Assembly (NCBI GenBank): GCA_900321915.1
Contig: ONXW01000240.1
Coordinates: 1-22,786, forward strand
Length of the DNA stretch: 22,786 nt
Origin: an uncultured Eubacteriales bacterium
GTDB taxonomy: Bacteria > Bacillota > Clostridia > Lachnospirales > Lachnospiraceae
Reading direction: 5' to 3'
Part shown: in pieces, positions 1-7,409 of the stretch
Layout of the letters: every line of letters begins with the position of its first letter
Numbering within the stretch: position 1 is the first letter of the stretch
Translations under genes and position numbers: made by a program
Notes under the pieces: generated by a model
Database searches by the model: none
What the model saw: the letters and a program-made list of their open reading frames with translations, nothing else
What the model was told of the DNA's origin: nothing

Positions 1-1724
1 CGGAACTCGAAGGGATCCATGCCCAGCTTCTCCGCCATCATATCCATCAGCGGCTCGCTCAGGGTATAGGCCTGCGGGGAACCGTAGCTGCGGTACGCGG
101 TACCGAAGGCGTGGTTGACGTTCGCCACACGGACAAGGCCGGCCACGTTGGGAACATAGTACGGGAAGAAGGCAAATCTTGCCGGCTTCGTCATGACATC
201 GTCGCCGCCCCAGGAATATGCGCCGTGATCCATGCCGTAGTCAAACTCCGCGGCAATGATCCTGCCGTTCTCGTCGCATGCCAGGCGTCCGTTGGAGTAG
301 GACGGGCAGCGCTTGCCGGAGAAGTGCTGGTGCTCCTCATAGCTCATGGAAAGGGAGACCGGCTCGCCGGTAACCACGGTACAGGCTGCGCAGAGCGCGA
401 TATCGCCGGCGTTCGTGGACCATCCGAAGGAAGCTCCGGTGGGGTTCATCAGGATGCGGTATTTATTCTTCGGAACGCCGAGGCAGTTTCCGAGACGTCC
501 GATGGAGGAATATACACACTGGGACTTGCACTGTACAGTAAGCATGCCGTCATCCGCCCAGTAGGTCTGAAGCACACAGCCCTCGATGGAAAGGTGCGGC
601 TCACGGCTGGACATGAAGCTTCCCTCAACTACGTTCGGCGCGTTATCGATGAGTTCCTTCACCTTTTCCGGATCCTCCAGGCCGACGCCCTTCAGGACCG
701 GCTGCTCCGCGAAGATATTCGGGGTATCCTCATGGACGCGCACCGCATCCGGCATAACAGCCTCAAGATAGGTCAGCGCTGCCGGCAGCTCTTCGATATC
801 CACGGTTACCTTCGCCGCCGCGTCTCTCGCGTGCTTTCTGGTGTCAGCCACAACCATGCCGACCACATCGCCCCAGCGGTGCAGCTTTTCATCCTGGAAC
901 ACCTTGCGGGACGGCTTGAGAACGGTACTTCTCTCATGGAACTGGCCTTCCGCCATAATATTGGTGCCGCCTGCAGCAATCAGGTCCTTTGCGAGAATGA
1001 CCTTAACGACGCCGGGCATCTTCTCCGCTTCCTCGGTATGGATTGCCAGAATCTTCGCGTGATGGGAAATCCGGGGCTGGATGATGGCAGCCTGGAGGGT
1101 GCCGGCCGGCATCTTCAGGGCCTGGTCATCGCCGTAATCGGTAAGTCCCGTCACCTTGCCCAGGCCGTCCGGACGCATCAGGGGCTTGCCCAGGAAATCA
1201 CCCGTCTTCGGGTTGCGGGCTGTCAGGTCCTCCATGGTCCACTCGCCGCGCACAACTTTTGCCGCCGCCATAACGGCGTCCACGATCTGCTTATAGCCGG
1301 TGCAGCGACAGACATTCTTCGTCTTCTGGAACCAGTCGCGAACCTCCTCGCGGGTCGGATTGTTGTTCTGTTTAAGGAGCGCGTAAGCGGAAACAATAAA
1401 TCCGGGGACACAGAATCCGCACTGTACCGCGCCGTAGCTGATCCATGCCTGCTGCAGGGGATGCAGGTGCTGCGGGGTCCCGATGCCTTCGATGGTGGTA
1501 ATCTCGGAATAGTCCTCAATCGCAGTGATCTTCTTGTTGCAGGACCGCTCTACCTTGCCGTTGACAATCAGGCTGCAGGATCCGCAGACGCCGATGCCGC
1601 AGCCTACCTTACATCCGGTCAGGCCAAGACGGCGAATGACATCAGACAGTTTGTCATTCTCCGGATCGCACATGAACATGCGCTCGACGCCGTTGATGTA
1701 AAACACTTTTTTCTTCAGTATCAT
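1..1724 (-). CDS. Molybdenum aldehyde oxidoreductase (xanthine oxidase family), 3' end cut off by window
   Basis: The visible 574 codons match the one-polypeptide aldehyde oxidoreductase type known from Desulfovibrio (Mop), which oxidises aldehydes to carboxylates using a molybdopterin cofactor and two [2Fe-2S] clusters. Residues 1-80 form the plant-ferredoxin-like domain with Cys42, Cys47, Cys50 and Cys62. Residues 81-165 form the second cluster domain with Cys102, Cys105, Cys139 and Cys141 (motifs QCGFC and CRCTGY). The rest is the start of the molybdopterin-binding part, including KVTGLTDYGDD and the GTAYRSYGSPQ region. Family proteins are about 900 residues, so roughly a third lies outside the window. 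The ATG at 1724 follows AAAGGAGG with good spacing. It has its own promoter and a 105-nt leader. Substrate cannot be told from this part; a xanthine or other purine substrate is less likely because the subunits are fused in Mop order. Confidence 0.9.
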   Translation of the reverse strand, partial: MILKKKVFYINGVERMFMCDPENDKLSDVIRRLGLTGCKVGCGIGVCGSCSLIVNGKVERSCNKKITAIEDYSEITTIEGIGTPQHLHPLQQAWISYGAVQCGFCVPGFIVSAYALLKQNNNPTREEVRDWFQKTKNVCRCTGYKQIVDAVMAAAKVVRGEWTMEDLTARNPKTGDFLGKPLMRPDGLGKVTGLTDYGDDQALKMPAGTLQAAIIQPRISHHAKILAIHTEEAEKMPGVVKVILAKDLIAAGGTNIMAEGQFHERSTVLKPSRKVFQDEKLHRWGDVVGMVVADTRKHARDAAAKVTVDIEELPAALTYLEAVMPDAVRVHEDTPNIFAEQPVLKGVGLEDPEKVKELIDNAPNVVEGSFMSSREPHLSIEGCVLQTYWADDGMLTVQCKSQCVYSSIGRLGNCLGVPKNKYRILMNPTGASFGWSTNAGDIALCAACTVVTGEPVSLSMSYEEHQHFSGKRCPSYSNGRLACDENGRIIAAEFDYGMDHGAYSWGGDDVMTKPARFAFFPYYVPNVAGLVRVANVNHAFGTAYRSYGSPQAYTLSEPLMDMMAEKLGMDPFEF

Positions 1725-1748
1725 CCTATTCCTCCTTTTGCTGTCGCG

Positions 1749-1813
1749 TCCGGCAAATCCCCTTCCGATGGGGTTCGTTATATTTTCACAAAAATAACGA
1801 TTTACTGCCGAAC
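1749..1813 (-). other. Candidate structured 5' leader (three-way junction) of the aldehyde oxidoreductase
   Basis: On the minus-strand transcript, GUUCGGCA (1813-1806) pairs with UGCCGGAC (1755-1748) as an 8-bp closing stem with one G-U pair. Inside it are two hairpins: UCGUUAU/AUAACGA (1800-1794 with 1781-1775) and CCCC/GGGG (1773-1770 with 1762-1759). Junction strands are 5, 1 and 3 nt. The element lies entirely between the predicted transcription start (about 1830) and the Shine-Dalgarno (about 1731-1737). It matches no riboswitch class I can recognise by eye. A function in regulation is inference. Confidence 0.4.
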
Positions 1814-1836
1814 TTTCAGACTTTTCTGTTGGTTTC

Positions 1837-1865
1837 ATCATACACGAGTTTTCACAATCAGTCAA
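1837..1865 (-). promoter_or_regulatory. Sigma-A promoter of the aldehyde oxidoreductase gene
   Basis: TTGACT (1865-1860), a 17-bp spacer, then TATGAT (1842-1837) on the minus strand. An AT-rich tract lies directly upstream. The predicted start near 1830 leaves a leader of about 105 nt before the ATG. Confidence 0.75.
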
Positions 1866-1868
1866 ATA

Positions 1869-1888
1869 AATTTCATAAATATGAAATT
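1869..1888. promoter_or_regulatory. Inverted repeat just upstream of the -35 box (possible operator)
   Basis: AATTTCAT-AAAT-ATGAAATT is a perfect dyad with 8-bp arms and a 4-bp spacer. It ends 4 bp upstream of the TTGACT box of the aldehyde oxidoreductase promoter. The position suits an activator or an upstream operator; no regulator is identifiable here. Confidence 0.4.
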
Positions 1889-1925
1889 AATTAAATTAAT
1901 ACTGCAGGAATTATGAATGATGCAA

Positions 1926-1964
1926 CAAAAAAAGAAGAATTTCAGCGTATGTGTGAAATTCTTC
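1926..1964 (-). terminator. Intrinsic terminator after the patatin-like gene
   Basis: Read on the minus strand, GAAGAATTTCA (1964-1954) and TGAAATTCTTC (1944-1934) form an 11-bp stem with a 9-nt loop, followed by seven T residues. It starts about 20 bp after the stop codon at 1985. The other side is also T-rich, so it might work in both directions. Confidence 0.85.
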
Positions 1965-1984
1965 CTTTTTCTTCTGATTCAGAA

Positions 1985-2839
1985 TTACTCTCTCTCTTCG
2001 AGGAACCGTTTCATGTCGCCGATGCGCCGACTGGCATCGAACCGGCCCAGGTCATAAGCCTCCTGCAGCTTCTCCGGATTGCCTTCTGTTCTACCGACGG
2101 AGATGGGAACGCTGGGCTGCATCAGGAACAGGTCGCCTCTCTCTCCCTTCCGTTCCAGCTCGATTAGAGAACGGTTATAGCGCGCAAACCTGAGCCGCAG
2201 GGCTTTCGCGAATTCCGGATACTCGCGGTAGTACATCCCGGGCATCCACCATGCCCCCGCTTCCTTCCGGTATCCCTTCTCCCGGGTGGTGATAACAACC
2301 TGTTTTGTGAATCCCATCTCATGGAACTTTTTGTAGGGAATGCTGTCAGAGCACCCGCCGTCCATCAGAAGCATCCCTCCGACGGCTACCGGCCTCGAAA
2401 CATAGGGAAGCGTCGCGGAGCCGCGGATATAATCCATGTCCTCAAACATATTGCGGATACGGATATATTCCGGTTTTCCGGTCTCCAGACTGGTGCACAC
2501 CACATAGTATTCCATGGGGTTTTTCTCAAAAGCTTCTTCGTCGTATGGGTCCAGCACCTCCGGGATCTCGTGGTAGCTGAACTCGATCCCCACGAATTCT
2601 CCGGTCTTCAGCCAGTTTTCCCAGCTCATGAACCGTTTGTCCCCGGCGTACTTCTTATAATAACGGATGCTTCTGCCAATCTGGCCGGACGCGAAGGAAG
2701 ATCCGATGCAGCCTCCGGCGGAGACGCCGATCAGTCCGTCAAAAGTCACCCCGTGCTCCATCATCACATCCAGGACGCCTGCGGAGTACAGTCCCCGCAT
2801 GCCGCCGCCCTCCAGGACAAGCCCTGTTTTTTCTGCCAT
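1985..2839 (-). CDS. Patatin-like phospholipase family protein
   Basis: The 284-residue protein has the patatin hydrolase signature: the oxyanion-hole loop GGGMRG at residues 11-16, the nucleophile motif GVSAG (Ser40), and the catalytic Asp in DGG (Asp160). This Ser-Asp dyad normally hydrolyses acyl esters of lipids. It is closest in layout to the small bacterial YjjU-type patatins of about 280-300 residues. I see no signal peptide or membrane segment, so it is probably cytosolic. AGGAG lies about 12 nt before the ATG. It begins 23 bp after the GH18 lipoprotein gene on the same strand and is followed by a terminator, so the two genes likely form one transcript. The substrate is unknown. Confidence 0.9.
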   Translation of the reverse strand: MAEKTGLVLEGGGMRGLYSAGVLDVMMEHGVTFDGLIGVSAGGCIGSSFASGQIGRSIRYYKKYAGDKRFMSWENWLKTGEFVGIEFSYHEIPEVLDPYDEEAFEKNPMEYYVVCTSLETGKPEYIRIRNMFEDMDYIRGSATLPYVSRPVAVGGMLLMDGGCSDSIPYKKFHEMGFTKQVVITTREKGYRKEAGAWWMPGMYYREYPEFAKALRLRFARYNRSLIELERKGERGDLFLMQPSVPISVGRTEGNPEKLQEAYDLGRFDASRRIGDMKRFLEERE

Positions 2840-2862
2840 AATCCCTGTTTTCTCCTGTCTTT

Positions 2863-4368
2863 TTATCTTCCGCCCGGACCGTAGCGGATCTGCGTCATCT
2901 TCTCATAATCCGCCGTATCCAGGTTGGACGCCCAGACGATAATGCCAAGTATGCCGTGTTCTTCCATGAAATCCAGCTTATCCTGCAGGGAAAGGGCGCT
3001 CTCATAGGAAATCCACCACCGGTAATATTCCGAGTCCGGGTCATCGTTATACATATACGCGGCTCCCTGCTCCGCGTCATAATCATAATGCCACCCTTTG
3101 CCGCCATAGTCAAATCGTCCGTCCATCACGACGCGCCCATTCTCCACTTTGGTGTAATAACCGCTGACGGCATCCAGCTCAAAGCGTTTCAGGTGCAGCT
3201 GGCGGATGCTCTCCCCGCCGGAAGAAGGCGGTTTTTTTGAGCAGGATACGCCGATGGTCTTCTCCGGGAATTCATCCCCCGTGACATAGAAGGCCTTCCC
3301 GTACAGCTGGGTTCCCATATACAGCTTCGAAGCGGGAATCCCGAGCCCTGTCAGGTACTCATAGGCTTCCTTTACATGGGTCAGGCTCGCCACATGGCCG
3401 GTGGCGCCGTCATAGCTTCCCGTCATATCATAGGTCATCACGTTGATTCTGGTCAGATACTGCGCGGGGGAGACCCAGTCCTGGTTCGGAAGGATGTACT
3501 TTGCCGACCCGGATGCAGCTGCCGTGATGGGGATCACGTCCTTGCCGTATTTTGCGTCAAAGGCCTCCCGCATCTCCCGGCACAGGGCAGTGAAATTGTC
3601 CCGATCCTCCTGGGCCGTTCCCCAGACAGGACATCCGTCATCGGAAGAGCCTGACGGCTTCCGGTCCTTCCCGCTGCTGCCGCCGGCATTGAACTCCCAG
3701 TCCAGGTCAATCCCGTCCAGCCAGGGATATTCCGCCAGCACCTCCATGCAGCTTTTGATAAAGCTGGCCCGCCCTTCTTCCGTGTAAGCCATCTCCGAGA
3801 AGAAGCCGCTGTCGGACCATCCGCCCACAGACAGCATCACATTGACCTCCGGATACTTTTCCGCCATGATAGGATACTGGTCAAAGTGGCTCTTCGTCAC
3901 GCCGTCCAGATATTCGCTGGGTTCACTGTTATGAAAATCAGCGTGCTCGTCGCACGGCACCAGCTTAAACTCGGACCGCGGTCCCTTTCCGGAGGCTCTG
4001 CGCTCCACGGAGCTTACGGACTCTCCCGCCGCCGGGGCAACCTTCCAGAAGGAATGATTGACGGCGGTCACCTTATCCCACGGGATCCCCGCCACCTCGC
4101 CGTCGCCGGCGCCTTTTCCGTCGTATGCATACCAGTTGGCAAAATATGCCGTAACCCGCCGCTGGGGCTCCGGCGCCTTCTCTTTTTCCGGTTCCGTCTC
4201 TTCCGTCTCTGCCGGGGCCGTCTCCGTTTCCGGAGGCTTTGTTGCGGAAGGTGCCGTCGTTTCCGGGGCGCTGCTCTCCCCGGTGACCGGGCCTGATTCC
4301 GTACAGCTTCCCAGGACCAGGAGGGCTGCCAGCAGGAACGGCAGAAGTATTCTCTGTAATAATCTCAT
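2863..4368 (-). CDS. GH18 (chitinase-like) lipoprotein
   Basis: This 501-residue protein begins with a lipoprotein signal peptide: MRLLQR, a hydrophobic core, then LVLGSC with Cys22 as the likely lipidation site. A Glu/Thr/Pro-rich linker runs to about residue 68. The rest is a GH18 TIM barrel with the SxGG motif (SVGG, 180-183) and the complete catalytic motif DGIDLDWE (218-225, acid Glu225), so it should be active on N-acetylglucosamine-containing glycans such as chitin or peptidoglycan-type polymers. I chose the ATG at 4368 because a GTG further upstream at 4404 would lie before the predicted transcription start; AAGGATGGTG precedes the ATG. It is the first gene of a pair with the patatin-like gene. 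Whether it feeds on external chitin or acts on the cell's own wall cannot be decided here. Confidence 0.88.
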   Translation of the reverse strand: MRLLQRILLPFLLAALLVLGSCTESGPVTGESSAPETTAPSATKPPETETAPAETEETEPEKEKAPEPQRRVTAYFANWYAYDGKGAGDGEVAGIPWDKVTAVNHSFWKVAPAAGESVSSVERRASGKGPRSEFKLVPCDEHADFHNSEPSEYLDGVTKSHFDQYPIMAEKYPEVNVMLSVGGWSDSGFFSEMAYTEEGRASFIKSCMEVLAEYPWLDGIDLDWEFNAGGSSGKDRKPSGSSDDGCPVWGTAQEDRDNFTALCREMREAFDAKYGKDVIPITAAASGSAKYILPNQDWVSPAQYLTRINVMTYDMTGSYDGATGHVASLTHVKEAYEYLTGLGIPASKLYMGTQLYGKAFYVTGDEFPEKTIGVSCSKKPPSSGGESIRQLHLKRFELDAVSGYYTKVENGRVVMDGRFDYGGKGWHYDYDAEQGAAYMYNDDPDSEYYRWWISYESALSLQDKLDFMEEHGILGIIVWASNLDTADYEKMTQIRYGPGGR

Positions 4369-4394
4369 AGATGATTCACCATCCTTCTGCAGTA

Positions 4395-4423
4395 ACTGTA
4401 CCACACATGGCAGAAATTATCAA
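4395..4423 (-). promoter_or_regulatory. Promoter of the GH18-patatin unit
   Basis: TTGATA (4423-4418), 17-bp spacer, TACAGT (4400-4395) on the minus strand. The predicted start near 4388 gives a leader of about 20 nt and rules out the longer GTG start. Confidence 0.55.
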
Positions 4424-4533
4424 TATTTTTGGGATGAGCCCCCACATTTGCCATATTTTTGTTCAAAAAATGGGAACAGGTTTCCCTATTCCCTTTTTTT
4501 ACCCGCCGCAGGATCCCGCTGCGCCTGAAACAC

Positions 4534-4561
4534 AAAACCCCCCGTGGCCACGGGGGGTTTT
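4534..4561 (-). terminator. Strong intrinsic terminator after rpmF
   Basis: A perfect 28-bp palindrome: AAAACCCCCCGTGG followed by its reverse complement, giving a GC-rich hairpin flanked by A and T tracts. It lies 56 bp after the rpmF stop codon and would stop transcription on the minus strand. By symmetry it could act on the plus strand too. Confidence 0.85.
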
Positions 4562-4616
4562 GCTGCGGTTTTGTTACAGCCGCGTTATCATCTTCGCGAA
4601 GTATTTTGATTCGTTA

Positions 4617-4799
4617 TCAGTCTTCGACTTTAACGATCTCTTTCTTATTGTATGTTCCACAAGCCTTGCAGACTCTGTGCGGCATCATAAGAGCTCCGCA
4701 CTTCGGGCACTTGACCAGGGTAGATGCTGCCATCTTCCAGTTGGCCCTGCGGCTGTCTCTTCTTCCCTTAGACGATTTATTCTTCGGACAAATAGACAT
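4617..4799 (-). CDS. rpmF: 50S ribosomal protein L32
   Basis: The 60-residue protein is basic at the N-terminus (KNKSSKGRRDSRRANWK) and carries the zinc-ribbon pairs CPKC (31-34) and CKAC (44-47), as expected for a Cys-containing L32. It is a structural protein of the large ribosomal subunit. The start is clear: AAGGAGGTG lies 6 bases before the ATG. It has its own consensus promoter and a terminator, so it can be expressed apart from ackA upstream. In many Firmicutes a DUF177 (YceD/YlbN) gene sits directly before rpmF and plsX follows; neither is here. Confidence 0.97.
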   Translation of the reverse strand: MSICPKNKSSKGRRDSRRANWKMAASTLVKCPKCGALMMPHRVCKACGTYNKKEIVKVED

Positions 4800-4832
4800 G
4801 AGTACACCTCCTTAAACAAAACGCTGAAAACC

Positions 4833-4861
4833 ATTATACTCAGTGTCCATTGCTTTGTCAA
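4833..4861 (-). promoter_or_regulatory. Consensus sigma-A promoter of rpmF
   Basis: Perfect TTGACA (4861-4856), 17-bp spacer and perfect TATAAT (4838-4833) on the minus strand. This is the strongest promoter in the window, as expected for a ribosomal protein gene. Confidence 0.9.
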
Positions 4862-4909
4862 CAGAAACGTTGCGCAAAATGCGTGAAAAATTACGACAAT
4901 ATTTTCCGC

Positions 4910-6100
4910 TTATTTCACCAGCGCCAGGGTCTCTCTCGCGATAGCCAGCTCCTCGTTGGTCGGGACGAGAAGGAGCTTCACCTTCGAATCATCGGTGGAG
5001 ATGATTCTCTCCTCACCGCGCACGTTGTTCTTCTCCGGATCCAGCTTTGCGCCCAGGAAACCAAAGTGTGCGCATACGTGCTCGCGCATCTCAATGTTGT
5101 TCTCACCGATGCCCGCGGTGAAGGCGATGGCATCCACGCCGTTCATGACAGCGGCATAGGAACCGATGTACTTGATGACATCGTAGTCAAATACATCCAG
5201 CGCAAGCTTTGCCCTCTTGTTGCCTTCGGCCGCCGCTGCGCCCAGGTCGCGTCCGTCGCTGGACACGCCGGAGATTCCCAGCATGCCGGACTTCTTGTTG
5301 AGGATGTCATTCATGCCGTCCAGGTCCAGGCCTTCCTTCTTGCCTACGAAGTCAATGATGGCCGGGTCAATGTCGCCGGAGCGTGTTCCCATGACAAGGC
5401 CCTCCAGCGGGGTAAGGCCCATGCTGGTGTCCACAGATTTGCCGTGATCCACCGCGCAGATGGAAGCGCCGTTGCCCAGGTGGCAGACGATAATCTTCAG
5501 GTCTTCCGGCTTCTTGCCGAGCATCTCCGCAGCCCTCTTTGAGACATAGCTGTGGGAGGTGCCGTGGAAACCGTATCTTCTAACCTTGTACTTCTCATAG
5601 TACTCGTACGGGATACCGTAGATATAAGCCACTTCCGGCATGGTCTGGTGGAACGCGGTATCAAATACGGCCACATTCGGCACGCCGGGCATCAGCTTCT
5701 GGCATGCGCGGATACCGATGAGGTTTGCCGGGTTGTGCAGCGGAGCGAGGTCGTTGCACTCCTCGATGGCCGCCATGGTTTCATCATTGATAAGGCAGGA
5801 GGAAGTAAACTTCTCACCGCCATGGACGACACGGTGGCCTACGGCGCCGATCTCGTCAAGGCTCTTCACAACGCCCTTCTTCTCATCGGTCAGGGCCGCG
5901 ATAACCGCGCTGATGGCTTCATTGTGCGTCGGCATCGGGATGTCGGTCTTTTCCTTCTCGCCGCCCTCCGGCTGATAGGTCAGGGAACCGTCAATGCCGA
6001 TTCTCTCGCAGAGACCCTTGGCAAGGACTTCCTCGGAATCGGAATTGATCAGCTGGTACTTCAGAGAAGAGCTTCCGCAGTTGATAACTAAAATATTCAT
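4910..6100 (-). CDS. ackA: Acetate kinase
   Basis: This 396-residue enzyme converts acetyl phosphate and ADP to acetate and ATP, the energy-yielding last step of the Pta-AckA pathway. The N-terminal phosphate-binding motif NCGSSSLK (Asn7) is intact. So are Arg90 in GHRVVHGGE, the catalytic Asp147 in VFDTAFH, His179 in YGFHGTSH, and the late motif FTAGIGENN. Length is normal. The ATG at 6100 has GGAGGT just upstream; an in-frame ATG at 6115 lies before that Shine-Dalgarno and is unlikely. It follows pta by 55 bp on the same strand, with only a small CCGGT-TTT-ACCGG hairpin (6128-6140) between, so the two are probably co-transcribed. Confidence 0.98.
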   Translation of the reverse strand: MNILVINCGSSSLKYQLINSDSEEVLAKGLCERIGIDGSLTYQPEGGEKEKTDIPMPTHNEAISAVIAALTDEKKGVVKSLDEIGAVGHRVVHGGEKFTSSCLINDETMAAIEECNDLAPLHNPANLIGIRACQKLMPGVPNVAVFDTAFHQTMPEVAYIYGIPYEYYEKYKVRRYGFHGTSHSYVSKRAAEMLGKKPEDLKIIVCHLGNGASICAVDHGKSVDTSMGLTPLEGLVMGTRSGDIDPAIIDFVGKKEGLDLDGMNDILNKKSGMLGISGVSSDGRDLGAAAAEGNKRAKLALDVFDYDVIKYIGSYAAVMNGVDAIAFTAGIGENNIEMREHVCAHFGFLGAKLDPEKNNVRGEERIISTDDSKVKLLLVPTNEELAIARETLALVK

Positions 6101-6155
6101 GTGAACCTCCAACAATCTTTTCTGTATCCGGTAAAACCGGGCAATGTTTCTGTGA

Positions 6156-7157
6156 TTACTTATCCGCCATCTGTGCCTGCACTGCTGTCATCGCCACCAC
6201 GCCCACGATATCATCTGCATAGCATCCGCGGCTGAGGTCGTTGACCGGCATGGAAAGTCCCTGGAGGACCGGGCCGTAGGCATTGGCCTTTGCCAGTCTC
6301 TGCACCAGCTTGTAACCGATGTTGCCTGCTTCCAGGCTCGGGAATACCAGCGTGTTGGCTTTGCCTGCCACCTTGCTGTTCGGCGCCTTGAGGGCGGCGA
6401 CGGTCGGGTCGAGGGCGGCATCCAGCTGGAGCTCGCCGTCCAGGTCGACATCCGGATATTTCTCGTTTGCGATCTTCACGGCATCCTGCACCTTAGTGAC
6501 ATCGTCGTGCTTTGCGCTTCCCATGGTGGAGTAGGAAAGCATGGCAACCTTCGGCTCCGCTCCGATGAAGCTCTTGAAGGACTCTGCGGAAAGCACCGCG
6601 ATCTCAGCCAGCTTCTCGCCGTCGAAATCGGTGTTGACAGCGCAGTCCGCGAAGATGAACTGGCCCTTCTCGCCGTACTCGCAGTTCGGGACCTCGACAA
6701 CGAAGAAACCGGATACGCTGTGAATGCCCGGTCTGGTCTTCAGGAGCTGCAGGGCGGGACGGATGGTGTTGCCCGTGGAATGGCATGCGCCGGAAACCAC
6801 GCCGTCAGCATCGCCGCACTTGCACATCAGGCATGCATAGTACATGTAATCCTTTTCCATCTGCTCCTGCGCCTGCTCCGGGGTAAGGCCCTTGCTCTTC
6901 CTGAGCTCGACAAACTTGTCAATGTATTTCTGCTTATTGGGATCGTTAAAGGGATCGACAATGGTAATACCTTCAAGATTGTATCCCTTGCCGTTCTTCT
7001 CAATCTCTTCCGGTGTGCCGATGATAACCAGGTTCGCGATGTCCTGGGCAACGATCTTCTCGGCTGCCTCATAAGTTCTGTGGTCCATTGATTCCGGAAG
7101 AACAATTGTCTTCTTGTTTGCTCTTGCCTTCTCCATCATTACATCAATAAATGCCAT
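6156..7157 (-). CDS. pta: Phosphate acetyltransferase
   Basis: This 333-residue enzyme exchanges CoA for phosphate on acetyl-CoA to give acetyl phosphate, which AckA then uses. It is the short Pta form, without the N-terminal DRTGG or BioD-like regulatory domains of the long enterobacterial type. Recognisable family stretches are TIVLPES near residue 17, the [13 protein letters not shown] segment in the middle, and [14 protein letters not shown] near the C-terminus. The ATG at 7157 follows AAAGGGG by 8 bases; an upstream in-frame ATG at 7175 lacks this site. It is the first gene of the pta-ackA unit, with a promoter at 7209-7237 and a dyad just after the predicted start site. Confidence 0.97.
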   Translation of the reverse strand: MAFIDVMMEKARANKKTIVLPESMDHRTYEAAEKIVAQDIANLVIIGTPEEIEKNGKGYNLEGITIVDPFNDPNKQKYIDKFVELRKSKGLTPEQAQEQMEKDYMYYACLMCKCGDADGVVSGACHSTGNTIRPALQLLKTRPGIHSVSGFFVVEVPNCEYGEKGQFIFADCAVNTDFDGEKLAEIAVLSAESFKSFIGAEPKVAMLSYSTMGSAKHDDVTKVQDAVKIANEKYPDVDLDGELQLDAALDPTVAALKAPNSKVAGKANTLVFPSLEAGNIGYKLVQRLAKANAYGPVLQGLSMPVNDLSRGCYADDIVGVVAMTAVQAQMADK

Positions 7158-7184
7158 GGTAAAAACCCCTTTCACGATGATGAT

Positions 7185-7200
7185 TTGATATAATTATCAA
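7185..7200. promoter_or_regulatory. Inverted repeat at the start site of pta (possible operator)
   Basis: TTGATA-TAAT-TATCAA is a perfect dyad covering about +2 to +17 of the predicted pta transcript. Such a place would let a repressor block initiation. It resembles the Rex redox operator in layout but not fully in sequence, so the regulator is not assigned. Confidence 0.35.
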
Positions 7201-7208
7201 CTCTATTT

Positions 7209-7237
7209 ATTATATAACACACTTTTTAATGAAACAA
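7209..7237 (-). promoter_or_regulatory. Promoter of pta-ackA
   Basis: TTGTTT (7237-7232), 17-bp spacer, TATAAT (7214-7209) on the minus strand in an AT-rich tract. Confidence 0.7.
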
Positions 7238-7316
7238 GACGGAAAGAATTGAAATCCTTGCATGAACTTAACCATGTTTTTCATTGCCTCGGGCCGGGAA
7301 AGCCGCCCTCTCCCTG

Positions 7317-7345
7317 TTTACCCCCCGGCAAATTGCCCTTATAAT
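7317..7345 (+). promoter_or_regulatory. Candidate promoter of tmcAL
   Basis: TTTACC (7317-7322), 17-bp spacer, TATAAT (7340-7345) on the plus strand. The -10 box is perfect, the -35 box is modest. The start would be about 60 bp before the chosen ATG. Confidence 0.45.
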
Positions 7346-7409
7346 AAACAGGAGAATACAGTTTGGAAAGCATTCCGCGAAATCTATCCGGAACAGGCAG
7401 GGAAGCGCC

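Noticed and set aside
1749..1830. Moco or purine riboswitch
   Set aside because: The pairing layout does not show the conserved bases of either class as I know them, so I describe the leader only as a structured candidate.
111..1916. A 601-codon open frame on the plus strand, opposite the aldehyde oxidoreductase
   Set aside because: It mirrors a strongly conserved minus-strand gene, its product resembles no family I know, and it has no convincing ribosome binding site. Long antisense frames are common in GC-rich genes.
4461..4500. Second terminator from GGGAA/TTCCC repeats followed by a T-run
   Set aside because: The stem is only 5 bp on each strand, and the strong palindrome at 4534-4561 already explains termination.
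7185..7200. Rex operator
   Set aside because: Rex half sites are TTGTTAA-like; this dyad has TTGATA, so the match is only in layout.
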